Of a stretch of 64,000 nt of DNA, positions 1 to 9,685 are shown in pieces. Position 1 is the first letter of the stretch; each line of letters starts with the position of its first letter. Origin of the DNA: Endozoicomonas numazuensis (GTDB lineage: Bacteria; Pseudomonadota; Gammaproteobacteria; Pseudomonadales; Endozoicomonadaceae); NCBI RefSeq assembly GCF_000722635.1, contig NZ_JOKH01000007.1, positions 94,909-158,908 of the forward strand, given 5' to 3'. The position numbers and the translations under genes were made by a program. Under the pieces are notes generated by a model. The model was not told where the DNA came from, ran no database searches, and worked only from the letters and a program-made list of their open reading frames with translations.

Positions 1-1
1 G

Positions 2-1168
2 CTGGCTTCTGGTTACGAAAAGAGTGAAGGTAGTCAGACACTCGAAGAATACGTTCGCAGTCAGGTTTCTGAATTAGTGGATGGCAAGAATGGACATGAC
101 CATGAAGATAAAGATGTAGTGCTTTATGGTTTTGGCCGAATTGGCCGTCTAATGGCGCGTATTCTCGTTGAAAGAGCAGGTGGCTCTGGTCTGAATCTGC
201 GCGCGGTAGTTGTACGAAAGGGTGGCGCGGAAAATGATCTTCAGAAACGTGCCAGCCTGTTAAGACGTGACTCCGTACATGGATCCTTCAGTGGAACTAT
301 TACGGTGGATGAAGAGAACAATATCATCTATGCCAATGGTGTAGCTATCCAGTTCATCTATGCTGGCTCTCCAGATTCCATTGATTACACAGACTATGGC
401 ATTAAAGATGCCATCATCGTAGACAATACGGGTGTATGGCGTGATCAAGAAGGCCTGAGTTTGCACCTTCAGTCCAAAGGCGTCTCTAGAGTACTTCTGA
501 CAGCACCTGGTAAGGGTGACCTGAAGAATGTGGTGTTTGGTGTTAACCACGACATCATTAATGATGAAGATCAAATTGTCTCTGCGGCTTCCTGTACTAC
601 CAATGCGATCACTCCGGTACTGAAAGCCATTTGCGACAAGTTTGGTGTTGAGAATGGTCATGTTGAAACCGTGCATTCTTACACCAACGACCAGAATCTG
701 ATTGATAACTACCATAAAGGCTCACGTCGCGGCAGAAGTGCAGCGTTAAATATGGTTATTACCGAAACCGGAGCAGCCAAAGCGGTTTCAAAGGCTCTGC
801 CTCAGTTGAAAGGTAAGTTAACCGGTAATGCTATTCGTGTACCTACACCGAATGTGTCCATGGCTATCCTCAATCTGAACCTGTCCAAGGACACTAGCGT
901 TGAAGAGTTGAACAGTTATCTGCGTGATATGGCACTGTACTCTGGTTTGAAAAAGCAGATTGATTACGTCAACTCACTGGAAGTTGTATCCAGTGATTTT
1001 GTCGGAAACCGCAATGCCGGTATCGTTGATAGTCAGGCGACCATTGTTGACGGCAACCGCTGTGTTCTTTATGTCTGGTACGATAATGAGTTTGGCTATA
1101 GCTGCCAGGTCAATCGTATTCTGCAGCACATGACCGGAAATCATCACAAGACTCTGCCTGTTCAATAA
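2..1168 (+). CDS. gap: Glyceraldehyde-3-phosphate dehydrogenase, long type (5' end outside window)
   Basis: Oxidises and phosphorylates glyceraldehyde-3-phosphate to 1,3-bisphosphoglycerate with NAD(P) (glycolysis/gluconeogenesis, cytosol). The frame is open to the left edge, so the start is missing; a GTG at 77 is internal. Of 388 visible residues, the first ~35 belong to the N-terminal extension of the ~480-residue GAPDH type found in Vibrio and Pseudomonas. The Rossmann motif GFGRIGR follows, then the catalytic cysteine in SCTTNAITP and the C-terminal WYDNEFGYSCQV signature. The family assignment is certain; which of several GAPDH paralogues this is cannot be told. It converges on spoVR and shares a terminator with it. 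Confidence 0.95.
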   Translation: MASGYEKSEGSQTLEEYVRSQVSELVDGKNGHDHEDKDVVLYGFGRIGRLMARILVERAGGSGLNLRAVVVRKGGAENDLQKRASLLRRDSVHGSFSGTITVDEENNIIYANGVAIQFIYAGSPDSIDYTDYGIKDAIIVDNTGVWRDQEGLSLHLQSKGVSRVLLTAPGKGDLKNVVFGVNHDIINDEDQIVSAASCTTNAITPVLKAICDKFGVENGHVETVHSYTNDQNLIDNYHKGSRRGRSAALNMVITETGAAKAVSKALPQLKGKLTGNAIRVPTPNVSMAILNLNLSKDTSVEELNSYLRDMALYSGLKKQIDYVNSLEVVSSDFVGNRNAGIVDSQATIVDGNRCVLYVWYDNEFGYSCQVNRILQHMTGNHHKTLPVQ

Positions 1169-1179
1169 CAGTAAAGAGT

Positions 1180-1208
1180 AAAAAAGCCCTCAGTTGAGGG
1201 CTTTTTTT
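1180..1208. terminator. Bidirectional intrinsic terminator between gap and spoVR
   Basis: A-run, then stem AGCCCTCA / TGAGGGCT with a very short loop, then seven T. Because both flanks are A/T runs it can stop transcription from gap (+) and from spoVR (-); the last T run overlaps the spoVR stop codon. Confidence 0.9.
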
Positions 1209-2715
1209 ATGAGACTTTGTGAGTTTCTGAAGTGCAGTAACTGTGTTGTATTTCACCGCTGCTATCTACCGAGTTTAACTTCACGTCAAAGCCCCATAAC
1301 AAGTGCAGATGTTTGAGAATCTCCATGGCTGTATCAGCATCGAGGTTTTGCCCTTTGTGCATGGTATGAATCAAAGTAAGAGATCGATCGCCCCTTACAT
1401 CCACATCATACACCTGGATATTAGGTTCCTGGTTGCCAAGATTATACTGATTCGACAGAGAAGCTCTGAGCGCCTTATATCCTGACTCATCATGAATGGC
1501 GCTGACTTCCAGATAAGGTTCCCGGTCATCGTCATCCATGCAAAAAAGCTTCATCTCTCTCATCACCCGGGGTGAAAGAAACTGCAATATGAAGCTTTCA
1601 TCCTTGAATTGAGACATGGCATGGTGAAGCGTTTTAAGCCAGTCACTGCCAGCAATATCCGGAAACCAGAGTTTGTCCTCTTCTTCCGGGTGTTCACAGA
1701 TACGACGTAAATCACGGTAAATATTGAAGCCCAGAGTATACGGATTGATACCGGAATAGCGGGGGTCATCAAAGTCTGGTTGAAATACAACGCTACTGTG
1801 AGAGTGAAGAAACTCCAGAATATAACCTTCGTTGATCAGACCTTCGTTATAGAGCTCATGCATCAAGGTAAAATGCCAGAAACTGGCCCAGCCTTCGTTC
1901 ATCACCTGTGTCTGACGCTGGGGATAGAAATACTGGGCTATTTTCCGGACTATCCGAATCAGTTCCCGTTGCCAGGTTTTCAGTAAAGGTGCATTTTTCT
2001 CAATAAAATACAGGACATTCTCTTCTGGCTCAGCTGGAAATCGCCGTTTTGCTTTAGTCTGGCCATCTTTTTTGGATGGGATCGTTCGCCACAAATCGTT
2101 GATGTTTCTCTGGATATATTCTTCTCTTTCCTTTGCCTGATTTATTTCCATCTCTGCCGAGATCGCTGAAGGACGCATATACCGATTGACGCCCTGGTTC
2201 ATCAGCGCGTGGCATGCGTCCAGTAATTCTTCAACGGCGTCTACACCGTATTTTTCTTCACACTGATGGATGTAGTGTCTGGCAAAAAGAAGGTAATCAA
2301 TAATAGAGTCAGCACTGGTCCACTGACGAAAGAGATAATTGCCTTTGAAAAAGGAATTATGACCATAGCAGGCATGTGCGATGACCAGCGCCTGCATGGC
2401 CATGGTATTTTCTTCCATAAGGTAGGCAATACAGGGATTTGAATTGATGACGATTTCATAGGCTAATCCCATGCGCCCCCTGCGATAATTCTGCATATTG
2501 TTCAAAAATTTTTTACCGAAACTCCAGTGGTGATACATCAGTGGCATGCCAACCGCAGCATAGGCATCAATCATTTGTTCAGAGTTGATCACTTCTATCT
2601 GATTCGGGTAAGTATCCAGCTCAAACTTTTCTGCCAGATTGCCTATGGCCTTGTCGTAAACGTCAAGTAATTCAAAGGTCCATTCAGAGCCGGTCGAGAG
2701 GTACTGGCGAGTCAT
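1207..2715 (-). CDS. spoVR: SpoVR family protein (YcgB-like)
   Basis: 502 residues, the usual length for the SpoVR/YcgB family. It starts LSTGSEWTFELLD and has the family's conserved segments MPLMYHHWSFGKKF, NSNPCIAYLMEEN and NEGWASFWHFTLMH. The biochemical role is not established; in Enterobacteria and Pseudomonas the gene belongs to the stationary-phase and stress regulon with prkA and yeaH. It is the last gene of the prkA-yeaH-spoVR operon: its ATG lies 2 nt after the yeaH stop, implying translational coupling. No recognisable membrane segment or signal peptide. Confidence 0.95.
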   Translation of the reverse strand: MTRQYLSTGSEWTFELLDVYDKAIGNLAEKFELDTYPNQIEVINSEQMIDAYAAVGMPLMYHHWSFGKKFLNNMQNYRRGRMGLAYEIVINSNPCIAYLMEENTMAMQALVIAHACYGHNSFFKGNYLFRQWTSADSIIDYLLFARHYIHQCEEKYGVDAVEELLDACHALMNQGVNRYMRPSAISAEMEINQAKEREEYIQRNINDLWRTIPSKKDGQTKAKRRFPAEPEENVLYFIEKNAPLLKTWQRELIRIVRKIAQYFYPQRQTQVMNEGWASFWHFTLMHELYNEGLINEGYILEFLHSHSSVVFQPDFDDPRYSGINPYTLGFNIYRDLRRICEHPEEEDKLWFPDIAGSDWLKTLHHAMSQFKDESFILQFLSPRVMREMKLFCMDDDDREPYLEVSAIHDESGYKALRASLSNQYNLGNQEPNIQVYDVDVRGDRSLTLIHTMHKGQNLDADTAMEILKHLHLLWGFDVKLNSVDSSGEIQHSYCTSETHKVS

Positions 2716-2717
2716 GG

Positions 2718-3989
2718 CTAATCCACTTTCTTTTCAAAAAGACGTCGGAAGACTGGGTAGATATCACTCTGATCATGAATCTGTTGTTGGGCAAAATGTT
2801 CTTTGTAAGTCCGCTCTATATCTTTATAGGTGTGCCAGAGATTCTGATGCCTGTTGGCAATTTCGACATAGGCAAAATATTGCACCAATGGAATCAGCTT
2901 TTGGGTAATGGCGTCGTGACACGCCTGGTTGTCACTGTCCCAGTTGTCACCATCAGAAGCCTGAGCCATGTAGATATTCCATTTTTCCGGCGGGTAGCGA
3001 TCATTAATAATCTGGTGTGCGAGTATCAGTGCTGAAGAAACAATGGTTCCTCCGGTCTCCTGAGAGTAGAAAAAGTCATGCTCATTGCATTCTCTGGCTT
3101 CAGTGTGATGGCGAATAAAGATCACCTCGGTGGCCTCATAGTTTTTTTCAAGGAACAAATAGAGCAGCAGGAAAAAACGTTTGGCGATGTCCTTGATTTC
3201 TCGAGTCATGGAACCCGATACATCCATGATGCAGACCATAACCGCCTTGCTGGAAGGTTGAGGCACTTTGACCAGGTTGTTGAATCGCAGGTCAAAGTCA
3301 TCGATAAATGGTAGTCGACGGAGTTTTTTATTGAGTTCGGTAATCTGAATACGCAGCTGTTCTTGTTTCTCTCTGTTAGTCTGACCCGGTTGCACTTCAA
3401 GCTCTCTGAGCTCTCGTTTCAGTTCTCGGATAACCAGGCGTTCCTTGCCAGAAAGGGCAATCCTTCGAGCATGTGCGGCTCTCAGTGAACGAATAACATT
3501 GAGTCTGTCAGGTGAACCTGCTGTAGTGAATCCTGCTCTTTTGAGGGAGTATTCCGTAGAGTCCATGAGCTCTTTTTTGATCAGATTGGGTAACTCCAGA
3601 TCTTCAAAAAGATACTGCAGAAACTCATCCCGATTGATCTGGAAGATAAAATCATCTATACCGGAACCCTGATTACTCGCATCGCCTTTACCCGGCCCCT
3701 GACCCTGACCACCCTCGGGGCGGTTGAATCGATCTCCGGAGTGAAACTCCTTGTTACCCGGATGAACCCGCTGTCGATGTCCATTATCTCCATGATGAAA
3801 AACGGGCTCTGAGACATCCTTTCTGGGAATCGAGATATCTGTACCCTGTTCCATATCAGTAATTGAGCGGTTGTTGATTTGCTCCTGAACAGATTCTTTG
3901 ATGGTGCTCTTGTACCGTCTCAGGAAACGTTGACGGTTGACCGTACTCTTTTTGCCGCTGTTTAAACGTCGATCAATGATGATACTCAT
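2718..3989 (-). CDS. yeaH: YeaH/DUF444 (UPF0229) protein with VWA-like domain
   Basis: Starts at MSIIIDRRLN, matching the conserved N-terminus of E. coli YeaH; an ATG 15 nt further upstream is in frame but has no supporting context, whereas AAGGGA lies 6 nt before position 3989. About 423 residues. The basic N-terminus (KSTVNRQRFLRRYK) and the VWA-type metal-site motif DVSGSMT near the middle are visible. The family has no defined enzymatic function; it is encoded with the PrkA kinase and probably works with it during nutrient stress. It sits 18 nt after prkA and 2 nt before spoVR. Confidence 0.93.
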   Translation of the reverse strand: MSIIIDRRLNSGKKSTVNRQRFLRRYKSTIKESVQEQINNRSITDMEQGTDISIPRKDVSEPVFHHGDNGHRQRVHPGNKEFHSGDRFNRPEGGQGQGPGKGDASNQGSGIDDFIFQINRDEFLQYLFEDLELPNLIKKELMDSTEYSLKRAGFTTAGSPDRLNVIRSLRAAHARRIALSGKERLVIRELKRELRELEVQPGQTNREKQEQLRIQITELNKKLRRLPFIDDFDLRFNNLVKVPQPSSKAVMVCIMDVSGSMTREIKDIAKRFFLLLYLFLEKNYEATEVIFIRHHTEARECNEHDFFYSQETGGTIVSSALILAHQIINDRYPPEKWNIYMAQASDGDNWDSDNQACHDAITQKLIPLVQYFAYVEIANRHQNLWHTYKDIERTYKEHFAQQQIHDQSDIYPVFRRLFEKKVD

Positions 3990-4007
3990 GGCGGTCCCTT
4001 GCAAAGA

Positions 4008-5930
4008 CTACTGGGATTTTCTGACCCTGATGTACCATTCAGAGAGCAGTCTGACCTGCTTTTCGGTGTAACCATGCTGGACCATGCGGTCTACGAAGTC
4101 GGCATGTTTTTTCTGGTCATCGTGGGAGGCCTTGGCATTAAATGAAATAACAGGGAGAAGGTCCTCGGTATTGGAGAACATTTTCTTCTCAATGACAGCT
4201 CTCATCTTCTCATAGCTCAGCCAGCTGGGGTTTTTACCTTGTAAATCAGCTCTGGCCCTCAGTACAAAGTTGACCACTTCATTTCGAAAGTCCTTGGGGT
4301 TGGCAATGCCAGCCGGTTTTTCAATTTTTTCCAGTTCTTCATTCAGTGCATTCCGGTCCAGAATCTGCCCGGTGTCAGGATCTCTGAATTCCTGATCCTG
4401 AATCCAGAAGTCTGCATAGGTAATGTAGCGATCAAAAATATTCTGGCCATATTCTGAGTAGGATTCGAGGTAAGCCGTCTGGATTTCTTTACCCAGAAAC
4501 TCCACGTATTTAGGCGTCAGGTACTCTTTGATAAAGCCTATGTAGCGCTCTTCTAGCTCTTCGGGGAACTGTTGCTGCTCAATCTGTTGCTCAAGAACAT
4601 ACATCATATGAACAGGGTTAGCTGCTATCTCGGTGGGATCAAAATTAAAGACTTTGGATAGAATCTTGAAAGCAAAGCGGGTCGATAATCCTTCCATGCC
4701 TTCGTCAACTCCGGCTGCATCCTTGTATTCCTGAAGGGATTTGGCATTGGGGTCGGTGTCTTTGAGGTTTTCGCCGTCATAGATCCGCATCTTGGAATAA
4801 ATAGAGGAGTTCTCCGGCTCAGCAATCCTGGACAAAATAATGAACTGCGCCAGCATCTTCAATGTATCAGGCGCACAGGGAGCATTGTTAAGAGAGCTGT
4901 GCTCTAGCAGTTTTTCGTAGATTCGGACCTCTTCACTCAATCGTGTGCAGTAGGGTATCTTGATAATATTGACTCTATCGATAAAGGCTTCATTGGTTTT
5001 GTTGTTTCTGAATGTCTGCCACTCGGATTCATTGGAGTGGGCAAGAATAGTGCCTTCATAGGGAATAGCCCCAAGGCCTTCAGTGCTGTTGTAGTTGCCT
5101 TCTTGTGTTGCTGTCAACAAAGGATGTAAGACCTTGACAGGCGCCTTGAACATCTCAACAAATTCCATGATGCCCTGATTGGCTCTACATAAAGCCCCTG
5201 AAAAACTGTAGGCATCGGCATCATCTTGAGAATATTCCTCCAGCTGACGTATATCTACTTTACCCACCAGACTGGAAATATCCTGATTGTTCTCGTCGCC
5301 GGGTTCTGTTTTGGCAACGGCAATCTGCTTGAGCCGGTTTGGATATAATTTCACTACCTTGAATTGAGTAATGTCACCGTTATACTCTTCAAGCCGCTTG
5401 GTCGCCCAGGGTGACATGGTGTATTTCAGGTAACGGGCAGGTATTTCGTATTCATCTATCAGAATCTTTCCATCCGACTCAGGGTCAAACAACCCTAGAG
5501 GCGATTCGAAGACAGGGGATCCTTTTATGGCATAAAAAGGAATGTTCTCGATCAATTCCTTGAGTTTTTCTGCCAAGGATGATTTGCCGCCTCCAACTGG
5601 CCCCAATAGATAGAGAATCTGTTTCTTCTCCTCTAAGCCCTGGGCCGCAAACTGAAAGTAGGAGACAATATTTTCAATAGCTTCTTCCATGCCATAAAAC
5701 TCATTGAATGCCTTGTACCGCTTGATCAGCTTGTTTGAGAAGATCCGGCTTAATCTCTGGTTGCGGGATGTATCAATGACCTCAGGCTCCCCGATAGCCA
5801 TAAGCATCCTCTCTGGTGCGCTGGCGTAAGTCTTGGGTTCTGACTTACAAAGGTCCAGATATTCTTGAATACTGAACTCTTCTCCCTGTGTTGAAGCGTA
5901 TCTTTGCTGATAATGTTCAAACAGTGGCAT
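4008..5930 (-). CDS. prkA: PrkA serine protein kinase (YeaG-like)
   Basis: An AAA+-type protein with a C-terminal PrkA kinase-like region; E. coli YeaG acts in the nitrogen-starvation and stationary-phase response. The start is set at MPLFEHYQQRY (640 residues), which aligns with the YeaG N-terminus; an in-frame extension of 39 residues up to 6047 is low complexity (NHNP, QNHHNSS) and is rejected. GGAG lies about 13 nt before the chosen ATG. The P-loop GPVGGGKSS is at residues ~110-118, and LAHSNESEW and the C-terminal PrkA domain follow. First gene of the prkA-yeaH-spoVR operon. Upstream lies a 17-bp tandem repeat. Confidence 0.94.
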   Translation of the reverse strand: MPLFEHYQQRYASTQGEEFSIQEYLDLCKSEPKTYASAPERMLMAIGEPEVIDTSRNQRLSRIFSNKLIKRYKAFNEFYGMEEAIENIVSYFQFAAQGLEEKKQILYLLGPVGGGKSSLAEKLKELIENIPFYAIKGSPVFESPLGLFDPESDGKILIDEYEIPARYLKYTMSPWATKRLEEYNGDITQFKVVKLYPNRLKQIAVAKTEPGDENNQDISSLVGKVDIRQLEEYSQDDADAYSFSGALCRANQGIMEFVEMFKAPVKVLHPLLTATQEGNYNSTEGLGAIPYEGTILAHSNESEWQTFRNNKTNEAFIDRVNIIKIPYCTRLSEEVRIYEKLLEHSSLNNAPCAPDTLKMLAQFIILSRIAEPENSSIYSKMRIYDGENLKDTDPNAKSLQEYKDAAGVDEGMEGLSTRFAFKILSKVFNFDPTEIAANPVHMMYVLEQQIEQQQFPEELEERYIGFIKEYLTPKYVEFLGKEIQTAYLESYSEYGQNIFDRYITYADFWIQDQEFRDPDTGQILDRNALNEELEKIEKPAGIANPKDFRNEVVNFVLRARADLQGKNPSWLSYEKMRAVIEKKMFSNTEDLLPVISFNAKASHDDQKKHADFVDRMVQHGYTEKQVRLLSEWYIRVRKSQ

Positions 5931-6130
5931 AACGCTATTGCTCCGATCGAATAGCTGGGTTGGACTTGAGTTATGATGATTCTGTCTGCTCTGACAGGAC
6001 GGGTTATGGTTAGGTGTTGGAAAACCGTGACCCGCCCCTTGATGCATAAGTACCAGTTATTGACTATGAAAAAGAGCTTGCTTTGCCATTTTTACCACTG
6101 ACACCGGCGATGCAAACTTTTTTCCTTCGT

Positions 6131-6228
6131 TCATAGCTGCTCTTTGCTCATGGCTGCTCTTTGCTCATGGCTGCTCTTCGCTCACGGCTGTTCTTCGCTC
6201 ATGGCTGTTCTTCGCTCATGGCTGTTTA
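6131..6228. repeat. 17-bp tandem repeat, about 5.7 copies
   Basis: Unit TCATGGCTGCTCTTTGC repeated head to tail with one or two substitutions per copy (TTTGC drifting to TTCGC, CTGCTC to CTGTTC). It lies between the stop of the upstream unknown gene (6226) and the prkA start (5930), about 200-300 nt upstream of prkA. The unit length is not a multiple of three and no frame through it belongs to a gene. Confidence 0.85.
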
Positions 6229-6756
6229 TTGAAAGCGTTTCAATTGAGTAGCCAATTGTTCTGCTGGGCGTAATTGATCAGTCAGTGCCTGGACACTGGC
6301 TTCATCTTTGGCTTGTCGTGCAGTTTCTATGGCTTCACGGGTCGTGCGAGTGAACTGTTCACAGGCAGCTGACAGTTGGGTGGTATTTTCGTGAACGGTT
6401 GTTCCTTTCATGGCCGCATTAATTTTGCTGTGCTCTTTAAGGTCAACATAATCAGCAGGTACGGAGTATCCGTTAATGCTTATTCTTTCGGCAATCTGGT
6501 TGGAAGGTGCAAATGACTGTATGTTCGGGTTGCTGGTAGATGTTGTGGGCCTCTGAGACTGGTACTGTGACTCTGGGTTGAACGCTGCAAGCAGCTGATT
6601 GAACTCAGCTGATCGGGCATCTTGTGTATTCCATTGCGTCGCCCTTATGCAATTCATCAGGGCTTCACGTTCACAGTATACAGCGAGCAATTTTTTTGAA
6701 ACATGCTCTTGCTGAGTCTGGTCAATGCCAATTTCTGCAGTTTTAAGCTTGTTCAT
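6226..6756 (-). CDS. Unknown small hydrophilic protein
   Basis: 176 residues, not recognised. No signal peptide or membrane segment. A Gln/Ser/Thr/Pro-rich middle (residues ~60-85, with SQRPTTSTS) separates an N-terminal helical part from a C-terminal helical, Ala/Gln/Glu-rich part (ATRQ/EAIETARQAKDEA region). GGA lies 9 nt before the ATG. It stands alone between yejF (285 nt upstream) and the prkA operon. It could be a secreted or cytoplasmic accessory protein; nothing in the sequence decides. Its stop codon lies inside the last partial unit of the 17-bp repeat. Confidence 0.7.
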   Translation of the reverse strand: MNKLKTAEIGIDQTQQEHVSKKLLAVYCEREALMNCIRATQWNTQDARSAEFNQLLAAFNPESQYQSQRPTTSTSNPNIQSFAPSNQIAERISINGYSVPADYVDLKEHSKINAAMKGTTVHENTTQLSAACEQFTRTTREAIETARQAKDEASVQALTDQLRPAEQLATQLKRFQ

Positions 6757-7041
6757 TACACAATTCCATAAAAAAAAGAATATGAAAGATTTTGTCTGTA
6801 GTGGTACGAGTGAGAAGATTTTCTCGGAAAGTTATAGTGGCTGGATTAACAGATTACAGTACATATATTAACAATAATAAAACCGCTACCTCCTGTTTGG
6901 TTAACGTGTGAAGTTAATACTATAAAAACTAAATCATACTGACTTTTTACCTCGCGTATCTTAAAAAAAGACATATTGAAGATGGCGTGTAATAACGTGA
7001 AATTCAAGTTAAATTTTTACAGTTTTTTTATTCGAAGCATT

Positions 7042-8628
7042 TTACTCAAAGGCTGCTTCAAGTAGCTCACGGGTATACCCGGTTTGGGGATGGTGGAAAA
7101 TCTGATCGGTAGAACCCTGTTCAACAATTTCACCGTCTTTCATGACCAGTATACGATGACTCATGGCTTTAACCACGGCGAGGTCATGACTGATAAAGAT
7201 GTAACTGAGATTGTATTTTTTTTGCAGGCTTCGCAACAGTTCTATCACCTGAGACTGGACAGTCCTGTCCAGAGCTGAGGTGGGTTCATCAAGAATAATC
7301 AGTTTTGGTTTAAGGACCAGCGCCCTGGCAATAGCAATGCGCTGTCGTTGACCACCGGAAAATTCATGGGGGTATCGATGGCGCCATTGTGGATCAAGGC
7401 CGACTTCATCCATTGCTTTGATAATCAGGACATCGCGTTCATTGTTGCTCGCCAGTTGATGGATATCCAGGCCTTCACCAATGATATCTGCAATAGTCAT
7501 TCTTGGGCTCAGGCTGCCGTAGGGGTCCTGAAAAACAACCTGTAATTGTCGTCGGTAAGGACGACACTGTTTTTGATTCAGTGAGTGCAGGGGATTACCT
7601 TCAAAGTAGATCTTACCTTCACTGTCCTGCAGTTTCAGGAGTGCCATTCCCAGTGTTGTTTTGCCTGAGCCTGATTCTCCTACCACCCCCAGTGTTTGAC
7701 CCTCTGATACCGAGATTGATACGTCTGTTACTGCTTTAATATGGTCTACGGTTTTTCGGAAGAATCCGGCTTTTACCGGAAACCAGACCCTGATATCAGA
7801 CCCTTCGATGATTTTATTTTGTGCAGAGGGAACAGGCTCAGGAGCTCCGGAAGGTTCCGCGTTTAGCAGTTCAATCGTATATGGGTGTTTTGGATGATTA
7901 AAAACATCTTTTGTCGAGCCCGTTTCAACCATTTCTCCGTCTTTCATTACGCAGATTCGATGGGAAACATGTTGAATCAGGTTGAGGTCATGGCTAATGA
8001 ACAAAATAGCCATACCGAATTTTTGTTGTAATTCTTTGAGTAATGACAGTATTTGCCTTTGCACCGTTACATCAAGTGCTGTTGTCGGTTCATCGGCGAT
8101 CAGTATTTTGGGTTCGCAGGCCAGTGCCATAGCAATCATGGCTCTCTGCCTTTGGCCACCAGACAGTTCATGTGGATAGGCAGGTAACTTTTTAGCGGCT
8201 TCCTGAATGCCGACCAGTTCAAGTAACTCCAATGCTCGTTGACTGGCCTGTTGTGGACGCAGTCCCAGATGCAGGCTTAATACCTCACAGATCTGCTTCT
8301 CTATCGTGTGAAGTGGATTGAGTGCAGTCATTGGTTCTTGAAAGATCATTCCGATCTGATTGCCCCGAACCGCTCTTATCTCTTTTTCAGATGCAGTCAG
8401 AAGGTTTTTACCTTCAAATACTATTTCACCTTTATGACGGGCATTCTCGGGTAATAGTTGCAGGATACTCAGTGCTGAAATCGACTTTCCGGACCCGGAC
8501 TCTCCGACCAGTCCCAGTGTTTCCCCGGCATGGAGTTCAAAGCTGGCACTTTTAACGGCTGGACTGATACTGCCACTCTGATGAAAGTGGACTTCCAGGT
8601 CTTTGATTTCGAGTAAAGGACTTGCCAT
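7042..8628 (-). CDS. yejF: Peptide ABC transporter, fused double ATPase YejF
   Basis: Energises the YejABEF importer (peptides; in E. coli also microcin C) at the cytoplasmic face. 528 residues with two complete ABC modules: Walker A GESGSGKS at ~42-49 and GESGSGKTT at ~317-325, signatures LSGGQRQR at ~155-162 and FSGGQRQR at ~423-430, and Walker B motifs ILIADEP and LIILDEP. Its ATG follows the yejE stop by 3 nt, with AGGT upstream. Last gene of yejA-yejB-yejE-yejF. Confidence 0.96.
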   Translation of the reverse strand: MASPLLEIKDLEVHFHQSGSISPAVKSASFELHAGETLGLVGESGSGKSISALSILQLLPENARHKGEIVFEGKNLLTASEKEIRAVRGNQIGMIFQEPMTALNPLHTIEKQICEVLSLHLGLRPQQASQRALELLELVGIQEAAKKLPAYPHELSGGQRQRAMIAMALACEPKILIADEPTTALDVTVQRQILSLLKELQQKFGMAILFISHDLNLIQHVSHRICVMKDGEMVETGSTKDVFNHPKHPYTIELLNAEPSGAPEPVPSAQNKIIEGSDIRVWFPVKAGFFRKTVDHIKAVTDVSISVSEGQTLGVVGESGSGKTTLGMALLKLQDSEGKIYFEGNPLHSLNQKQCRPYRRQLQVVFQDPYGSLSPRMTIADIIGEGLDIHQLASNNERDVLIIKAMDEVGLDPQWRHRYPHEFSGGQRQRIAIARALVLKPKLIILDEPTSALDRTVQSQVIELLRSLQKKYNLSYIFISHDLAVVKAMSHRILVMKDGEIVEQGSTDQIFHHPQTGYTRELLEAAFE

Positions 8629-8631
8629 GGT

Positions 8632-9684
8632 TTATTGACCTGTAACGTATTTACGTGGATCCAGAGCGTCACGGGTGGCTTCCCCGATAAACACCAGAAG
8701 GGTCAGCATCACTGACATCACCATAAAGGCCGTGATGCCCAGCCACGGGGCCTGAAGGTTATTCTTACCCTGAGCAATCAGTTCGCCCAGAGAAGGTGAA
8801 CCTGCAGGCAGGCCAAAACCCAGGAAATCCAGTGAGGTCAGGGTGGTAATGGCACCGGTGAGAATGAATGGCATGAAGGTTACGGTTGCAATCATGGCGT
8901 TGGGCAATATGTGACGAAACATTAGTCGTCCATCGGTCATACCCAGAGCTCTGGCTGCGCGAACGTATTCCAGGTTTCGACCCCGAAGAAATTCAGCACG
9001 CACAACATCCACCAGAGCCATCCAGGAAAACAGAAGCATAATCCCGAGTAGCCACCAGAATCCCGGTTCAACAAAACTGGATAAAATGATCAGCAGATAA
9101 AGGCTGGGCATGCCTGACCAGACCTCAATAAAACGTTGTCCGATAAGGTCGATGCGCCCCCCGTAGAAACCCTGCAGTGCTCCCATGGCGACACCGATCA
9201 GAGAGCTGAAGAGCGTCAGAATCAATCCAAACAGTACTGAAATTCTGAACCCGTAAATCACTCTGGCCAGAACATCCCGGCCCTGGTCGTCTGTGCCCAT
9301 CAAGTTTTCAAGGGTTGGAGGGGCAGGGGCAATACGGGCATAGTTAATAGTGTCATAGCTGTAATGAATGGGGGGCCAAAGCATCCAGCCATGGGGTTCA
9401 ATCAGCTCTCTGGCATAGTCCTGGCGATAATCCATTTCCAGTTCAAACTCACCACCAAAGGCCGTTTCTGGATAGGTATGGAAGACCGGGGTATAGATTT
9501 CTCCCTGGTAATAAACCAGAAGCGGTTTATCGTTGGCGATAAACTCTGCCAATAATGTTGAGAAAAACAGGAAGCTGAAAATCCAGAGAGAATAATAACC
9601 TCTGCGATTACTCTTGAAACTTTTCCAGCGGCGCTGGTTGAGAGGACTTATGCGAGAAGGCTTTATTGTTTGAGACGAATCCAT
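8632..9684 (-). CDS. yejE: Peptide ABC transporter permease YejE
   Basis: Inner-membrane permease half of YejABEF. The start is set at MDSSQTIKPSR because GAGGGG lies 7 nt upstream and the downstream SPLNQRRWKSFKSNRRGYYSLWIF aligns with the E. coli YejE N-terminus; an in-frame extension to 9720 overlaps yejB and is less likely. 350 residues, first membrane helix at ~30, a periplasmic loop with ANDKPLLV, then five to six helices. The EAA-type loop is seen in RAARALGMTDGRLMFRHILPNA. One nucleotide separates it from the yejB stop. Confidence 0.95.
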   Translation of the reverse strand: MDSSQTIKPSRISPLNQRRWKSFKSNRRGYYSLWIFSFLFFSTLLAEFIANDKPLLVYYQGEIYTPVFHTYPETAFGGEFELEMDYRQDYARELIEPHGWMLWPPIHYSYDTINYARIAPAPPTLENLMGTDDQGRDVLARVIYGFRISVLFGLILTLFSSLIGVAMGALQGFYGGRIDLIGQRFIEVWSGMPSLYLLIILSSFVEPGFWWLLGIMLLFSWMALVDVVRAEFLRGRNLEYVRAARALGMTDGRLMFRHILPNAMIATVTFMPFILTGAITTLTSLDFLGFGLPAGSPSLGELIAQGKNNLQAPWLGITAFMVMSVMLTLLVFIGEATRDALDPRKYVTGQ

Positions 9685-9685
9685 T

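Noticed and set aside
5931-6047. N-terminal extension of prkA
   Set aside because: The 39 added residues are low complexity and absent from YeaG; the internal ATG matches the family start.
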